From Hermodice carunculata (Eukaryota; Annelida; Polychaeta; Eunicida; Amphinomidae), in the NCBI GenBank assembly GCA_964020975.1, contig OZ026627.1:28046595-28110594 (forward strand): a stretch of DNA of 64,000 nucleotides, in the 5' to 3' direction. The position numbers and the translations under genes were made by a program. Under the pieces are notes generated by a model. That model saw only the letters and a program-made list of their open reading frames with translations. It ran no database searches and was not told where the DNA came from. Position 1 is the stretch's first letter, and each line of letters starts with the position of its first letter. This document shows, piece by piece, positions 33,501-42,749 of the stretch.

Positions 33501-34180
33501 CTTTTTATCGTTTACTTTCCAACTTTTGACTGAGAATTTAATATTATCAAGGTCTAGGTTGGTCCTTGACAACATATTTGACATGCATATATTTTATATT
33601 CATAAAATCCTAAGACATTCACCATATCAATTTGCAATGTTTGGCCGGTTTTCTTGTACAACACAAATCAAAACAATGAATCACTTTGAATATTTAATAA
33701 CTTGGACGCTTGAAACTGTCTGCATGCCTACAGAGCAGATTCAACTCAGGACTGCTGCGGATCATGTCTGTTTTAAAAATGACTGCTCAGAAAAACTGGC
33801 CGATTATGTTTGGTAAAAATGACAAGGTCTGACTGTACAAGCAAAACCAGTACTTGCTCACTGTGGGTCTGAACAGTTGGAACTGTATGCTTCGGTGTTT
33901 TTTAATGTCCAAAAGCTGAACTTTAAACAAGCTACAACAAAAACTGGTCCAAAAGCCAGGCACATATACTAGTATATACATATAGATCATATACCCACCT
34001 GGACTGTTTCTTTTTGGCCAAGAACCTGACAAAAATGTTGACCCACCTTAAATGTGGAGGCAAAATCGTGTCCGTGTCCATATCGAACCTCGTCCCTGGC
34101 TCTGTACTGCTTCGTCCACGTCTGATCATGTTTATCCGCTTGGTTTTCAATTTAGTAGGGCCTCCGTGGTCAATGGGCAT
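16013..34180 (-). CDS. WDR37: WD repeat-containing protein 37
   Basis: Eleven coding exons with intact GT-AG borders and compatible phases give 489 residues, against about 494 in vertebrates. Exons, 5' to 3': 34047-34180, 29116-29186, 28143-28256, 26894-27079, 23136-23320, 21895-21967, 20563-20754, 20107-20245, 19061-19195, 17854-17968, 16013-16138. The N-terminus is basic and polar. Residues 47-83 look like a coiled coil ([15 protein letters not shown]). The block [14 protein letters not shown] near 118-131 is strongly conserved; from memory, human disease missense changes cluster there. WD repeats begin near residue 141 ([11 protein letters not shown]) and end in [16 protein letters not shown] serine- and acid-rich linker ([15 protein letters not shown]) splits the WD repeats, as in vertebrates. 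Vertebrate WDR37 forms a complex with PACS1/PACS2 and affects ER calcium handling. The start is the ATG at 34178-34180, matching the vertebrate MP N-terminus. Any 5' untranslated exon lies further upstream and is not identified. Confidence 0.96.
16308..16346. repeat. (ACACCC)n hexanucleotide repeat
   Basis: About six units on the plus strand, inside the last WDR37 intron. The G-rich complement resembles telomere-like or quadruplex-prone DNA, but the unit is not TTAGGG. Confidence 0.95.
17105..17180 (-). mobile_element. Possible LINE 3' end
   Basis: Read on the minus strand, 'gaataaaaagattcctgatt' with a doubled 'ttcctga' looks like a non-LTR element 3' end with a short tandem tail. The body is not recognised. 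Confidence 0.35.
17411..17475. repeat. GTCAAC/GTTGAC hairpin with altered arms
   Basis: The left arm is GTCAACAGCTTTTCTCGG and the right arm is CCGAGAAAAGCTGTTGAC. The arm sequence differs from the 6967 copy (CTTTCCTTGG), but both sides differ together. Confidence 0.85.
17854..17968 (-). CDS. WDR37: WDR37 coding exon 10
   Basis: Encodes the segment through [15 protein letters not shown] and GRLPRSNRQ. Acceptor 'ttgtttcag', donor GTCAGG. The 142-aa plus-strand ORF across it is an antisense shadow. Confidence 0.95.
18290..18880. repeat. Tandem array, ~145-bp units with AGGTCAAGGTCA cores
   Basis: Four units start near 18290, 18427, 18579 and 18723. Each has 'gacctt.aaattaggtcaaggtca' or a decayed version, followed by 'ttcaaacttga' and 'acaagggtgat'. 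The array ends in 'cacagagacaggtgatagcaatacccccc', a terminal type shared in part with 27843-28045. Confidence 0.8.
19061..19195 (-). CDS. WDR37: WDR37 coding exon 9
   Basis: Encodes [32 protein letters not shown] and TDSAINR. Acceptor 'ttatgaacag', donor GTGTGG. Confidence 0.96.
19320..19380. repeat. Half-copy of the hairpin family
   Basis: The left arm GTCAACAGCTTTCC is clear and the right arm has decayed (GCAGAAAGCTTT). It follows 'aactctttaagcatcgttaag'. Confidence 0.55.
19723..19992. mobile_element. Possible decayed TTAA element
   Basis: TTAACCCTCTCAGTACTGAG opens it and 'ggtccttgaaggttaa' closes it. Inside is 'ggacaactttccttggca' text resembling one hairpin arm. A second copy of the right part occurs near 20440-20485. 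Confidence 0.4.
20107..20245 (-). CDS. WDR37: WDR37 coding exon 8
   Basis: Encodes [33 protein letters not shown] and VNVFQGH. Acceptor 'ttattcgacag', donor GTAAGT. Confidence 0.96.
20563..20754 (-). CDS. WDR37: WDR37 coding exon 7
   Basis: Encodes the end of the acidic linker, then [20 protein letters not shown] and [17 protein letters not shown]. Acceptor 'cttaaattcag', donor GTAAAA. Confidence 0.96.
20770..21890. other. WDR37 intron
   Basis: Simple sequence only: (CA)n at 21541-21565 and A/T-rich tracts. No element or second gene was recognised. Confidence 0.6.
21895..21967 (-). CDS. WDR37: WDR37 coding exon 6
   Basis: Short exon for the polar linker between WD repeats ([19 protein letters not shown]). 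Acceptor 'gttttattttttcag', donor GTTTGT. The linker is poorly conserved in sequence but its SGEDE core is shared with vertebrates. Confidence 0.9.
22500..22620. mobile_element. Fragment of CAGT-type MITE
   Basis: 'ggtggtccctcctatcag' and 'caggtggtctcccaatagag' resemble the internal text of the 39072-39251 family. Ends are not preserved. Confidence 0.45.
23136..23320 (-). CDS. WDR37: WDR37 coding exon 5
   Basis: Encodes [20 protein letters not shown], then [20 protein letters not shown] and DQTAHIW. Acceptor 'cctcttacag', donor GTAAGT. Confidence 0.97.
23930..24270. repeat. 13-bp minisatellite and possible CAGGGCTG MITE
   Basis: The 13-bp unit GGCTAGCAGGGCT occurs three times near 23920-23957. 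It is followed by 'cagggctgcccagctgtcgc', and 'ggacagccctt' in inverted orientation lies about 300 bp later. The pairing is short, so the element call is tentative. Confidence 0.45.
24636..24889. mobile_element. 254-bp Harbinger-like MITE
   Basis: It starts GGGATAGTTCAACATT and ends with the inverse complement of GGGATGGTTCAACATT. Inverted similarity continues for about 45 bp (ATCATTTTTGAATTAGTACT). TAA flanks both sides (24633-24635 and 24890-24892), as in PIF/Harbinger. Confidence 0.88.
25171..25229. repeat. GTCAAC/GTTGAC hairpin copy
   Basis: GTCAACAGCTTTCTTTG and 'aaggcaagttgttgac'. Upstream 'gagacctatcaagatgacatg' matches the unique half of the TTAA MITE, so it is a truncated family member. 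Confidence 0.75.
25975..26130. repeat. AGGTCA-bearing repeat, copy 1
   Basis: 'gggtcctgtgaccttg' followed by 'aaatgaggtcgaggt' and 'aaaatgtaatc'. The whole 155 bp is repeated at 27843-28045, where it ends in a 'cagacgg...gacggac' tail. Confidence 0.75.
26205..26444. mobile_element. 240-bp TTAA MITE with a different hairpin
   Basis: TTAA at 26201-26204 and 26445-26448. The ends are CTCATTCCATAC and, inverted, CTCATCCCATACC. The centre (26241-26319) is a hairpin with ~37-bp arms starting GTTCTGGCACTG, about three mismatches and a 5-bp loop. Its layout is like the 238-bp family but the arm sequence is unrelated. Confidence 0.88.
26894..27079 (-). CDS. WDR37: WDR37 coding exon 4
   Basis: Encodes [20 protein letters not shown], then [20 protein letters not shown] and VIGTASA, the start of WD repeat 1. 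Acceptor 'cgtccgttgcag', donor GTATGG. Confidence 0.97.
27130..27319. mobile_element. 190-bp TA-type MITE
   Basis: CAGTGCTCCCTCTTTATGAC and, inverted, CAGTGTTCCCTCTTTATAAC, with TA on both sides. It lies 50 bp upstream of WDR37 exon 4. Confidence 0.9.
27510..27574. repeat. Hairpin copy in a truncated TTAA element
   Basis: GTTAACAGCTTACCTTGG and 'ccaaggaaagctgttgac'. The following 'ttgttgaaattagttgaaaa' and 'agggagggagaaggggt' correspond to the unique half and right end of the 238-bp family. Confidence 0.75.
27843..28045. repeat. AGGTCA-bearing repeat, copy 2
   Basis: Same order as copy 1 ('gggtcctgtgaccttg', 'aatgaggtcaaggtcacc'), ending with 'gggggggcagacgg' and 'catagacggacaaccc'. The tail is of the 'gacggac' type also seen at 4689. 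Confidence 0.75.
28143..28256 (-). CDS. WDR37: WDR37 coding exon 3
   Basis: Encodes the end of the coiled coil ([20 protein letters not shown]) and a polar linker. Acceptor 'tatttgtcttgcag', donor GTGAGT. Confidence 0.93.
28430..29100. other. WDR37 intron
   Basis: Includes a small cluster of diverged ~60-bp repeats near 28700-28870 ('aagcatgcatac.atgttaat' then 'ccttttcacca'). No other feature was recognised. Confidence 0.5.
29116..29186 (-). CDS. WDR37: WDR37 coding exon 2
   Basis: 71 bp encoding [20 protein letters not shown], matching the vertebrate LFGQIEREFENLYIENL segment. Acceptor 'tattgcag', donor GTAAG. Confidence 0.95.
29536..29586. repeat. (ATC/GTC)n trinucleotide repeat
   Basis: Mixed CAT/CGT triplets in the first WDR37 coding intron. 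The apparent poly-Ser and poly-Asp ORFs come from it. Confidence 0.9.
29752..29818. repeat. Hairpin copy with altered arms
   Basis: GACAACAGCTTTCTTCAGCA and 'tgctgaggaaagttgttgac'. It shows a TTCAGCA/TGCTGAG arm change on both sides. Confidence 0.8.
30871..31043. mobile_element. 173-bp Tigger-like MITE with internal hairpin
   Basis: It begins CAGGGAAACCTCCCTGTACT and ends with the inverse complement of CAGTAAAATCTCTCTAACC, then TA. 'acgatactgaacac' and 'gtgttcagtatcgt' form a short internal hairpin. Confidence 0.8.
31480..31633. mobile_element. Degraded TA-type MITE
   Basis: 'agaccacctgcctttaagac' and a right end 'ataccactgta'. The left end has decayed. Confidence 0.5.
32708..32879. mobile_element. 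172-bp Tigger-like MITE (CAGTGAAACCTC ends)
   Basis: CAGTGAAACCTCATTATAAC and, inverted, CAGTGAGACCTCATTATAAT. TA at the right, mutated to CA at the left. A (GT)n tract follows at 32882. Confidence 0.88.
34047..34180 (-). CDS. WDR37: WDR37 coding exon 1 (start codon)
   Basis: ATG at 34178-34180 starts [20 protein letters not shown]. This resembles the vertebrate MP...K.KRK...IRR N-terminus, with matching spacing to the LP.LR that precedes exon 2. Donor GTGGGT. A longer frame opening at GTG 34196 is not preferred. The upstream splice border is not resolved. Confidence 0.9.
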
Positions 34181-34199
34181 TCTGACGACCGGTGACACT

Positions 34200-36060
34200 T
34201 ATTGTATCAGCCTGTCAAGTATGGACTGAAAGGTTCCAGTCCAACGCTCCCACTGTAACCTGGTAAACAGACATTTAAAGAATCTCCTTCAATACATTTG
34301 AGAACTTTAATACCTGTCAATTGCCAGTATTACAAACTGGTATTTACTTTTTATAATATATATATGTATACACAAATGCACACACTTACATATTTCAATA
34401 GTCAATGATGCTGCACAGGTATCAAGTCCAAGAATATGATATAGTTAGAAACTTTAGCCTAAAGTATCAGTGAATATGAGCATCCATTATCGTCAGTAGA
34501 AACACAGGACAGTTTGCTACAAATTTTTACCCTGGGCCTCTACTCTTCCCACTAAAAAAAATAAAATAAAAAAATAAATAAAAACAAACACCATTATCTA
34601 TGGTTTACCACTGTTTGAGCCGTGACAGCTACTTAAGGATATCTACTGGTACTTAAGCACATACTGAACATTAAATGTTATATAATCTCTTTTTATTACA
34701 ATATGTTGCAAGTTGTGATCATCAGTAAAATTGAAAACTGTGTGTAAAAGCAGCATCAAACATCTTCCCAATCACCTATTGTGGGCAAGGGTGGGTGGGG
34801 GTGGTGTGGGGGGTCAGTCAGGTTGAAGTATAGAGTTCACTCACATGGGGTGGGGGTGGCCTCTCAAGAGGGGGACCACTGTACATGTAATATGCTAATT
34901 GCAACACAAAGAAAGCCACATTTAAGTGACATATATTCCCAGGTCCCAGCAGTGGACTGGAAAACAGTGGGGCTCGAAGCTGCAGGAGGCCATCAAGACA
35001 TAATTGGCCAGGCTGGACCTGTTACTATTTATATACACACACGGTGTACATACATATTATGTAAGTCAACTAAAGCCAATTTGGCCAGCAGAGGCCCCCC
35101 CCCCCTTCTCAAACTGGCCAGTGGTCAAATTACTGTCGGCTTCAATCTTTCTCTTTTTAGTTTTTGTTTTTTTATAAATAAATTTTGTTCCTGATGACAG
35201 ACCATTTCAATGACAAATGTGTACTAAAGATTAAACAGACAGAGTTGGTATTGGTTCAACAGCTGTCCCTGGTCTGGTTTGGGCACCAAGCTGCTGATGT
35301 GCACCATAATAACACCAGGTGATCAGAAGCCACAACCTTCGTGTTCCTTGTGCTTAAGTCAAAGAAACTTTGGTTTAAGAAACGGGGGAAATTTGGCACT
35401 GCTTCTCCAATGAAGCAAAATAACTGCCTCTTCAGAGTGTTCATATGCACACTTTTAAATCAAGGTACTGGAAATATCTGTAGATAATGCGTTCTGTCTT
35501 TGATATTGTATATATGGTATTTTGCCTATGGGCCATTTTTATATCGATACTACATGTATTTAGGAACCAGGGGAGGACCTCAATTTTAACATACCTGGGA
35601 CAGTTTCATCTATACTTACCTTCAAAAAGGCATTGGACCATAGGTCCAGCCGTATCATTCATATAGATAAAACCTCTTCTGAAAGGCACTGGATCAGAGG
35701 TCCGGCCACATTACTTTTATAAATACTTAATCTATTCTGAAGGATTTTGGACCAGCAATCCAACCACGTTACTTAATATGAGAGACCGTGCAAGGCAAAT
35801 CTTTTAAAAACTTTACTTCATGCAGTATCCCTTGATAAAGGCATTGAAAATTGTCGCAACCGGTCGGGTGTGAATAAAGCCATCAAGTCATCAGCGTCTT
35901 CATCATTCATATCATAGGACCAGAATTCGGCGAGAATTCGAGAATCCATTCTCGTTATTTTGTTTTCTTTCCTCTGCATAGGTTGGGCACTTAGTGCCCA
36001 ACCCATGCCAAGGAAAGCTGTTGACTCAGTCTTAATTCAAGGGGGAAAGGGTTAAAAGCA
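34200..36060. other. 5' flank of the WDR37 start exon
   Basis: Probably a 5' untranslated intron of WDR37. It holds a right-end MITE fragment near 34850-34883 ('ctcaagagggggaccactgta'), a hairpin half-copy near 35254-35310, and a TTAA-family end with palindrome at 35966-36054 ('ggcacttagtgccc', ending GGGGGAAAGGGTTAA). Confidence 0.5.
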
Positions 36061-36099
36061 CCTGGTACCATCCAAGTCCATTGGTAATTGATAATCTTA

Positions 36100-38560
36100 A
36101 TGGCCGACTGTTGAAAGATCTATGCAGCTTTGATGTACACTGCAGTTGTGGGGCCATTAACTCACATTATGAATGCACCCATCCAAACAGGCATTGTACC
36201 ATCAACATGGACAAAGGCAAGAGTCACACCTATATTCAAGGCTGATAGTCCCCTCAATCCTAATTATAGGCCTATATCCATACTGCCTGTGTGTGTACAA
36301 AATCAACTCATATCATATCTATGAAGACACAAAATCTTGTTTTGTAAGCAGTCAGGTTTTGGAGGAAAACACTCAACTCTTACTGCTACAACAGATGTGA
36401 CAGATCATATTCTCAGAACTATGGGCCTGCAAAGGTTAACTGAAGCCATATTTTTAGATAGATCTCAAAAAAGCTTTTGAAAAGGTGGATTCCGAAACAC
36501 TCTTGTTCAAGCTAAAATGCTTGGCTGTTAAGCACACTGAATTAATGTGGTTTCAAAACTAGAAGCCAGTTTTTCTTGTGAAAAACATTATGCATCCCCT
36601 GATCACAACATCAGTAATCAGTGTATCTTATGCCAATGCGTGTCAATATACACCAAGAAATATGTTTATATTTGCAGCATTTATATACGACCTGTTCATT
36701 GGGATTACATGACAAGCACCAATGTATGATTACCTGACTTATCTCTATGAATTTATATAGTTACAGTCAGCCAATCAACTTTTTGAGGACCGCGTGACCT
36801 TCACCTACAGCCTGAAAATCATCCACATTCACATGAAAAAAAATTCTCCAAAATCCATGGATTATCTGCACTAAACAGAAGATAAGAAGTCAAAAGGGGC
36901 AGAAGTATAATATAATTAAGGAATACCCAATAAAAATAAGGATCACCCCGTCACCTTGACCTTTGGCCTCAAAGTCATTCATTAACATATGATTAAAAAC
37001 TCTGCAGATCCATAGATCATCTGTACCACATTAGGAGGGAGTGAATAAACTGCGACCAGAGATACAATAAAAATAAGGATTACCCTATAAAATTAAGAAC
37101 TGCCCTGTGACCTTGACCACGACCATTTGAACAAACTTGGTAGAGACTGACCCAAGGTACATCTCCAATAAATTTGAAGTGAATCTAGCTGACAGTTTTG
37201 AAGATAAAGTCAAAAACTAGATCCACAGCAATCCATATTCACTAACATACAGTAATCAACGGGAATGTATGCAGTTTGACTTTTAAAGGTCACTCAGCTT
37301 TTAAATAAACCATACAAACTGAAACCCCATAAGTACTTTCCTATTAACAATTAATTGTACAGTCGGGCTTATGATGCACCATTAAGAAGGTACAAGCTAA
37401 TATGTGAAAATTGCTGAGTCAGCACACAATGCAACAAGGATTTGAACTTGACCTTTGACCTGAAGGTTATATATTATTATTATCTGTACCTAATTAAGAG
37501 GCAACAGGTCAAGAAGGCACAGAAATATAATGAAAATATTCAACGCGGCGGCGGTGAACAATGGGACTAAACACTCTACATGCACCACATAGAGGGGATG
37601 CATAATTACTTGGAAAAACCACACTCAATGAGAAAAATCTCAAAACTCCTTTTCTGAGCATCTGTTTGTCACTTGTAGTGTTCCTCAGAGGTCCATACTA
37701 GGCCCCATTCTGTTCATAATATACATCAATGATCTCAGTCAAGTGATAAGAGACCGCAAAGCGTTTATGTATGCAGATGACACTGTTCTCTTGTACCAGT
37801 CCAAAGACATCCTTGAGATCAAGAGAAACTTACAGTGTGCTCTTGAAATAGCTTCATCATGGTTTTATAATAACAAACTCCATTTGAATGTGTCGATATG
37901 TAAGTGGATGTTGTTTGGCACACCAAGAAAAATTAGAAAAAACTGCAAACACAGACATTGGTATTAACAGTGAGTCATTAGAAAAGGTTCAAACATACAA
38001 ATACCTGAGCCTCATTATGGACTGTACTCTCTTACAAGTGCCTTTAGACACACCAACCTCACAAGTGCTAAATAATCTAAAATGGTGGGACATAGAAGAA
38101 AGACTAGTTTACCATCGATGTATGATGGAATAAGCCCATTTTTAAATGTCTAAATGGGCGTATTCCAGAGTATTAAAGTGAAAACAATCAATCAACAGAC
38201 CCATACTCACTATACAAGGTACCATGCAAGAAAACATGTAAAGGGACCGAATTGTAATCAAGTTTTTGGTCAGTGCACATTTAGTTACAAGGGAGCTACA
38301 GAGTAGAACAATAAAAGTGACCACACCAGGTTGGCATCAGATTTCACCACGCGTAAGAGGCTTTTACTTAGATGTATCCTGGACAAGTGTGATGGGTGAT
38401 TTTCTCATCTGTTTTATACATGGTGCTTTTACAACATACTTTTAGTCTGTTGTTATGTCCTGTGAACTTGGTAAATATAGTCTTATGTCAGGTCCTCTTT
38501 GGAAATCAGTTTTTAACTGTAGCAGCTGCCTAGTTAAATAAAAGACATTGACTTGACAAA
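36100..38560 (+). mobile_element. Decayed non-LTR retrotransposon (LINE), split by an insert
   Basis: The 5' part (36130-36555) reads TPIFKADSPLNPNYRPISIL, then QSGF-like and IFLDL..KAFEKVDSETLL motifs of a reverse transcriptase palm. After about 1 kb of unrelated repeat-rich DNA the domain resumes near 37650 with ILGPILFIIYINDLS and FMYADDTVLLYQ (the YADD box), then a frameshifted C-terminal part. The 3' end near 38535 reads 'taaataaaagacattgac'. CR1/L2/Jockey-type clade is likely. Stops and frameshifts show it is dead. Orientation is opposite to WDR37. Confidence 0.85.
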
Positions 38561-38984
38561 AATCCTTGTATCATACACAATGTACATATTGTTACGAATC
38601 TGGCAGGAATTAATCAATCATTGACGGATTCTGTAAGTTACAGTTTAGTTTAGTTGGCTATCTGTATTTTGTGTTGACCTTGAGATCCTAGGTCAAGGTC
38701 ACTCACATACATGCAAAATGTTGGGGTTTTGCTCAATCCATACCTGGCAGAAGTTATATGTTAAGCACATTTTACTATTAAGATAAATGATTTAATGCAT
38801 TTTCCACCTATTTCTATACTAGTTTTACATATAGGCAGTACCACTTGTATTCGTATCGCATTCTTTTAACTGCACAAGGTGCCTGTAATATTATTCACAC
38901 AAATATGTATGTATGGACAAATATGGATATGAGAACCAAAAACAGTCACAATTCTTTTTTCATTTTGCAGCCTCAATGAGCCAC

Positions 38985-39251
38985 AGCTACCTTCCATGAG
39001 AGACCACCTGTCTTGAGAAACCACAATTTGGTTACACCTAGGGGTGGTGTTCCAAGACAGGTTTCACTGTTCAGTAAATCCTGTTTTGAAAGACCACTCA
39101 GGGGGCCGGCCCAAAAGTGGCCATAAAAAGCAAGTGGTCTCACAATAGAGGTGTGATAACATGAGAAAGATGGCAAAAGGGACATGGTAAACATGGTCTG
39201 AAAAGGCAGGTGGTCTTTCCTCACAGTGGTGTCTTGAGACAGATTTCACTG
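38985..39251. mobile_element. One and a half tandem CAGT-type MITEs
   Basis: A complete 180-bp copy (39072-39251; CAGTAAATCCTGTTTTGAAA and, inverted, CAGTGAAATCTGTCTCAAGA, then TA) follows directly on a right-half copy ending 'gacaggtttcactg' at 39069. Confidence 0.75.
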
Positions 39252-39362
39252 TACATGTATGCATCTATAGCTTTGTGCTGCCTCAGGCAGGAAAACTATG
39301 ACATGGGTTTCATTCAAGTGAGCCTTTGTTCCTGGATGCATGGGCCATATTACATCCATGTA

Positions 39363-39865
39363 CAGTAGTCCCTCTTTTAAGAGACCATCCGTAGTCCCAT
39401 CCAAGAAGTGGTCACATACAAGCAGGTGGTCTCCCAAAGGAGGATCAACTCTTACACCACCTGCCCAACAACTTTCCACCACTTTGAATTCCCATCCACC
39501 ATTCAGATTCAAATATGATTGATGTCCACTGATCAGACCTCATTCCATCTGCCAGTCATATGTTTGCTCATTCATTGGTATTACTTATAAACATACACAA
39601 GCATGTATTTAGGATTTGTCACCCAGTTTTTGACAAATCATTTTAACCAATCTTGTATGAAATAGGTGGGTTTTAATTGTCTTAAACAGGGAGTTTCTGG
39701 GTGGATAAGTGGCATTTTGGGGTCATTGTAGGTGGCCACTGGTAAGGTTCTGCAGGTGGTCTCCTAAAAGAGGTAAAGTATCATTTAAAACTGCTTTTAC
39801 ACAGTGAAATGGTCACAAAAGACAGGTGGTCTCCGAAAAGGAATCTCTCAAAAGAGGGACTACTG
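39363..39865. mobile_element. 503-bp CAGTAGTCC-ended element
   Basis: CAGTAGTCCCTCTTTTAAGA and, inverted, CAGTAGTCCCTCTTTTGAGA, with TA both sides. Internal 'gacaaatcattttaaccaat' recurs, inverted, in 42253-42749. No protein is encoded. Confidence 0.9.
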
Positions 39866-39899
39866 TACGTCTTTTTTTTTATACACTTTTTCATGACAT

Positions 39900-41922
39900 G
39901 ATCATGTCGCCAGACACACACGCATCAGCCCTGATAAATACAGCAAGAAAATTCAATACACAATATAGACACACCAAAAAAAGTGACACCATACATCATG
40001 TGGTTTCTGTTACATGTATATGCAACAATAATAATATGGACAGGATGATCTCGACCTTTGGACGTTTGGTTGATTCTAGGTTCTTGATCATTCTGATGTC
40101 ATTAAATAAGACGTAGGGCCTATATATTTCGTTTTGAAACTTGAAATACCTGAGGATTCTCTTGCCTCAGCAGACGACGAGTTCACTTATGTCCTTGCTC
40201 CCCTGCCAGACCAACAGGGTTTCTGTCTGGGATAAATTTTAGGACATGCGAAAGTTTACACATTAAAGCAGCAACAAACAAAATGTGCTGCAAGGGAAAT
40301 CATAGGTCCTGTAATAAAGGAAATTTGGGAAGTTGTCAGGATCTGAAGCGATAATTTTTGGGTACACAAGAATACCCTCAGAAAATTTTAAGGAACAAAA
40401 TTTTACCCCCTAACAGAATTTCATTTCTGTCAGTTTCTCAACATCATCATCACTGCCTTGCTCTGATTTGCTGTCACTTTCCTCCTTTTCTATATTTTGG
40501 TATTTGTTACTAAAGGCCACCATCACTGCAACCAAAACTGGTCTGATATAATGGTATTGTACATGGTCCTGATGGAGGTGAAATAATGGAAATCATGTGT
40601 CCTGAAAGAGCAGCCCTAAAAACACATGTGGCTCTCTCATGGGGGGTGGGTGGGTTACAGTAAGTGTTAAATGTGGCATACATATCTATATACATGTATA
40701 TATCCAATTCAATTAACACTTTTCCTCCCTCCTCCCCCCCCCCCAAACTGGCCAAAAGTGACTGGTGGTCAAATGTCATCTGCTTCAGTGTTTTCATGTA
40801 ATTTCAACAGTAATAAGAAAAACAATTTGACTGAGAATTGTAGATGAGACCTATCAAGATCACATGAATCAGGTCAAAAGCTTTCCCTGGCATGGGTTGA
40901 GCACTTGGTAAAATAAAGATGTATTACAATACATACAGTGTAAGTTATTCAGTGGAGCGTTATTAAAAATGTGGTTCTTAAAAAGCAGGTGCTCTGTTAA
41001 AACTGTTCCAAAGGCATGCAAGTTCCAAACAAATGCATGTGTGAAATACAGTACATTGAAAGAAGACACTCTACCAAGGTCAATTAATCAGGAAACATTC
41101 TTTTGCAAATTTGCATGCTCATATCTTCAACTTGTCATGTAAAAACATATGTACCTAAGTGCACAAGACATGTTTAACACAACCAGGAAGTCATAAAATT
41201 GGTTACACTACAATATAAATGATACACTATGCAGCACACTTGTACATCTTTGAAAGACAAACCCTTCGGCATATCTTAAATCACCTCATACAAACAAAAA
41301 AAACCAGACCAGTAGTCTCTGAATGAAAGTCGAACAACATAAATAATTATAAAGTACAAAAGACTGCACAAAGGGTCCAACAAACATGATCTTAGATAAT
41401 GAGTGGTTGTCTCTGAAATGTGGGACTAGTTTGTATATACAGAGCACATGGACACTGCTCACTTCAAGAAACGTTACATGACTTTTCAGTTTTCACACAG
41501 GCATATATGGTGGAAAATGTACCAACCACTCATAGACAGGTCTGAAGTAGCTGGCCTGGACAAATATATTCCATATGTCTGCTAACTATGGCACTAGCAA
41601 AAAGACAAACTGTACCATACAGACAGGCTACAATGTTGTATATATCTCATATTGATAAGCAGCTGTCAGAATGATTGCTGGACATCCACACGCACGAGCA
41701 CTGGTTCCCAACTGATAGCAAGAATCACTGATGGTACTCTACTGTGGTAAGTGTGTTATGAGACATACATGTAATGTTACAAACGTGACCAGATCGAGGG
41801 TTTACATTCAGACTTTCAAATAAAGAGCGAGGGTTTATATTCAGTTCTCAAATAAATTGAAAGCAAAGCTAATCCAACACCTGGATGACACGTTTCAAGA
41901 ATATGATTTCTAGGACACAGGC

Positions 41923-41959
<37 letters not shown>

Positions 41960-42250
41960 GCATGAAAGTGCACAACCTGTCATGTCTCACAATGATGGCA
42001 AGCAACATTTTGATTTTGGAGGACAACGTATGGGTGCTAAAGTGGCATGTCATCGTCACTTGTTGTGACCCCCTCCTTTGAGTCACCATTTTGAGGGCAG
42101 TTCCAAAAGTGATTACCTATAAATCAAGGGTTTTGAAATATGCCCAAATGGTCACATTTAAGAAAATTCCATAAAAAATACAATGTAAAATTCCCCTCAA
42201 AGAATACAAAATTTTAAGTCCATCAGTGTTGGCCATGTTTCAGCTAATGA
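39900..42250. other. Stretch without a recognised gene
   Basis: Holds a left half of the TTAA family with one hairpin arm (about 40705-40912, 'ggtcaaaagctttcc') and (TA)n at 41926-41954. No coding exon was recognised. Confidence 0.5.
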
Positions 42251-42252
42251 TA

Positions 42253-42749
42253 CAGTTGTCCCTCTTTTGACTCCTCTTTTGGGAGAACACTTGCTTTTTG
42301 TGACCATTTTCATGGTCTAAAAGCACTTTCTAGTGATCATTGACCTCTTTAGGGAGACCAAATGCAGAACGAGGCCAGTGACCATCCAAAATGACCCCAA
42401 AGACCACATATCCATCTAAAAAAATCCACATTTCAGGTAAGTAAAACCTACTTATTTCATACAAGATTGGTTAAATAAATTGTCAAAACCAGTTCACTAA
42501 CAAATTCAAACTATGTTTACAATGCCAATAAATGAGTAAACAAATGACCGCAAATGAAGTGGGGTCTCATGACACAAGTGTACATCAATCACGTCGGAAC
42601 CTAAATTACGGATGGGAATTCACAGCAGTGGTTGCTTGTTGGGCAGGTATGAGGTAGCACAAGCCAAACCTTCTTTGGGACATCACCATGCTTTATATAA
42701 CCACTTCTTCAATGGCACAAGGGGTAGTCTCTCAAAGGAGAGGCCACTG
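42253..42749. mobile_element. 497-bp element, inverted partner of 39363-39865
   Basis: CAGTTGTCCCTCTTTTGACT at the left and 'tctctcaaaggagaggccactg' at the right. The left flank is TA; the right flank has mutated to TG. The interior is the reverse complement of the 39.4-kb element. Confidence 0.85.
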
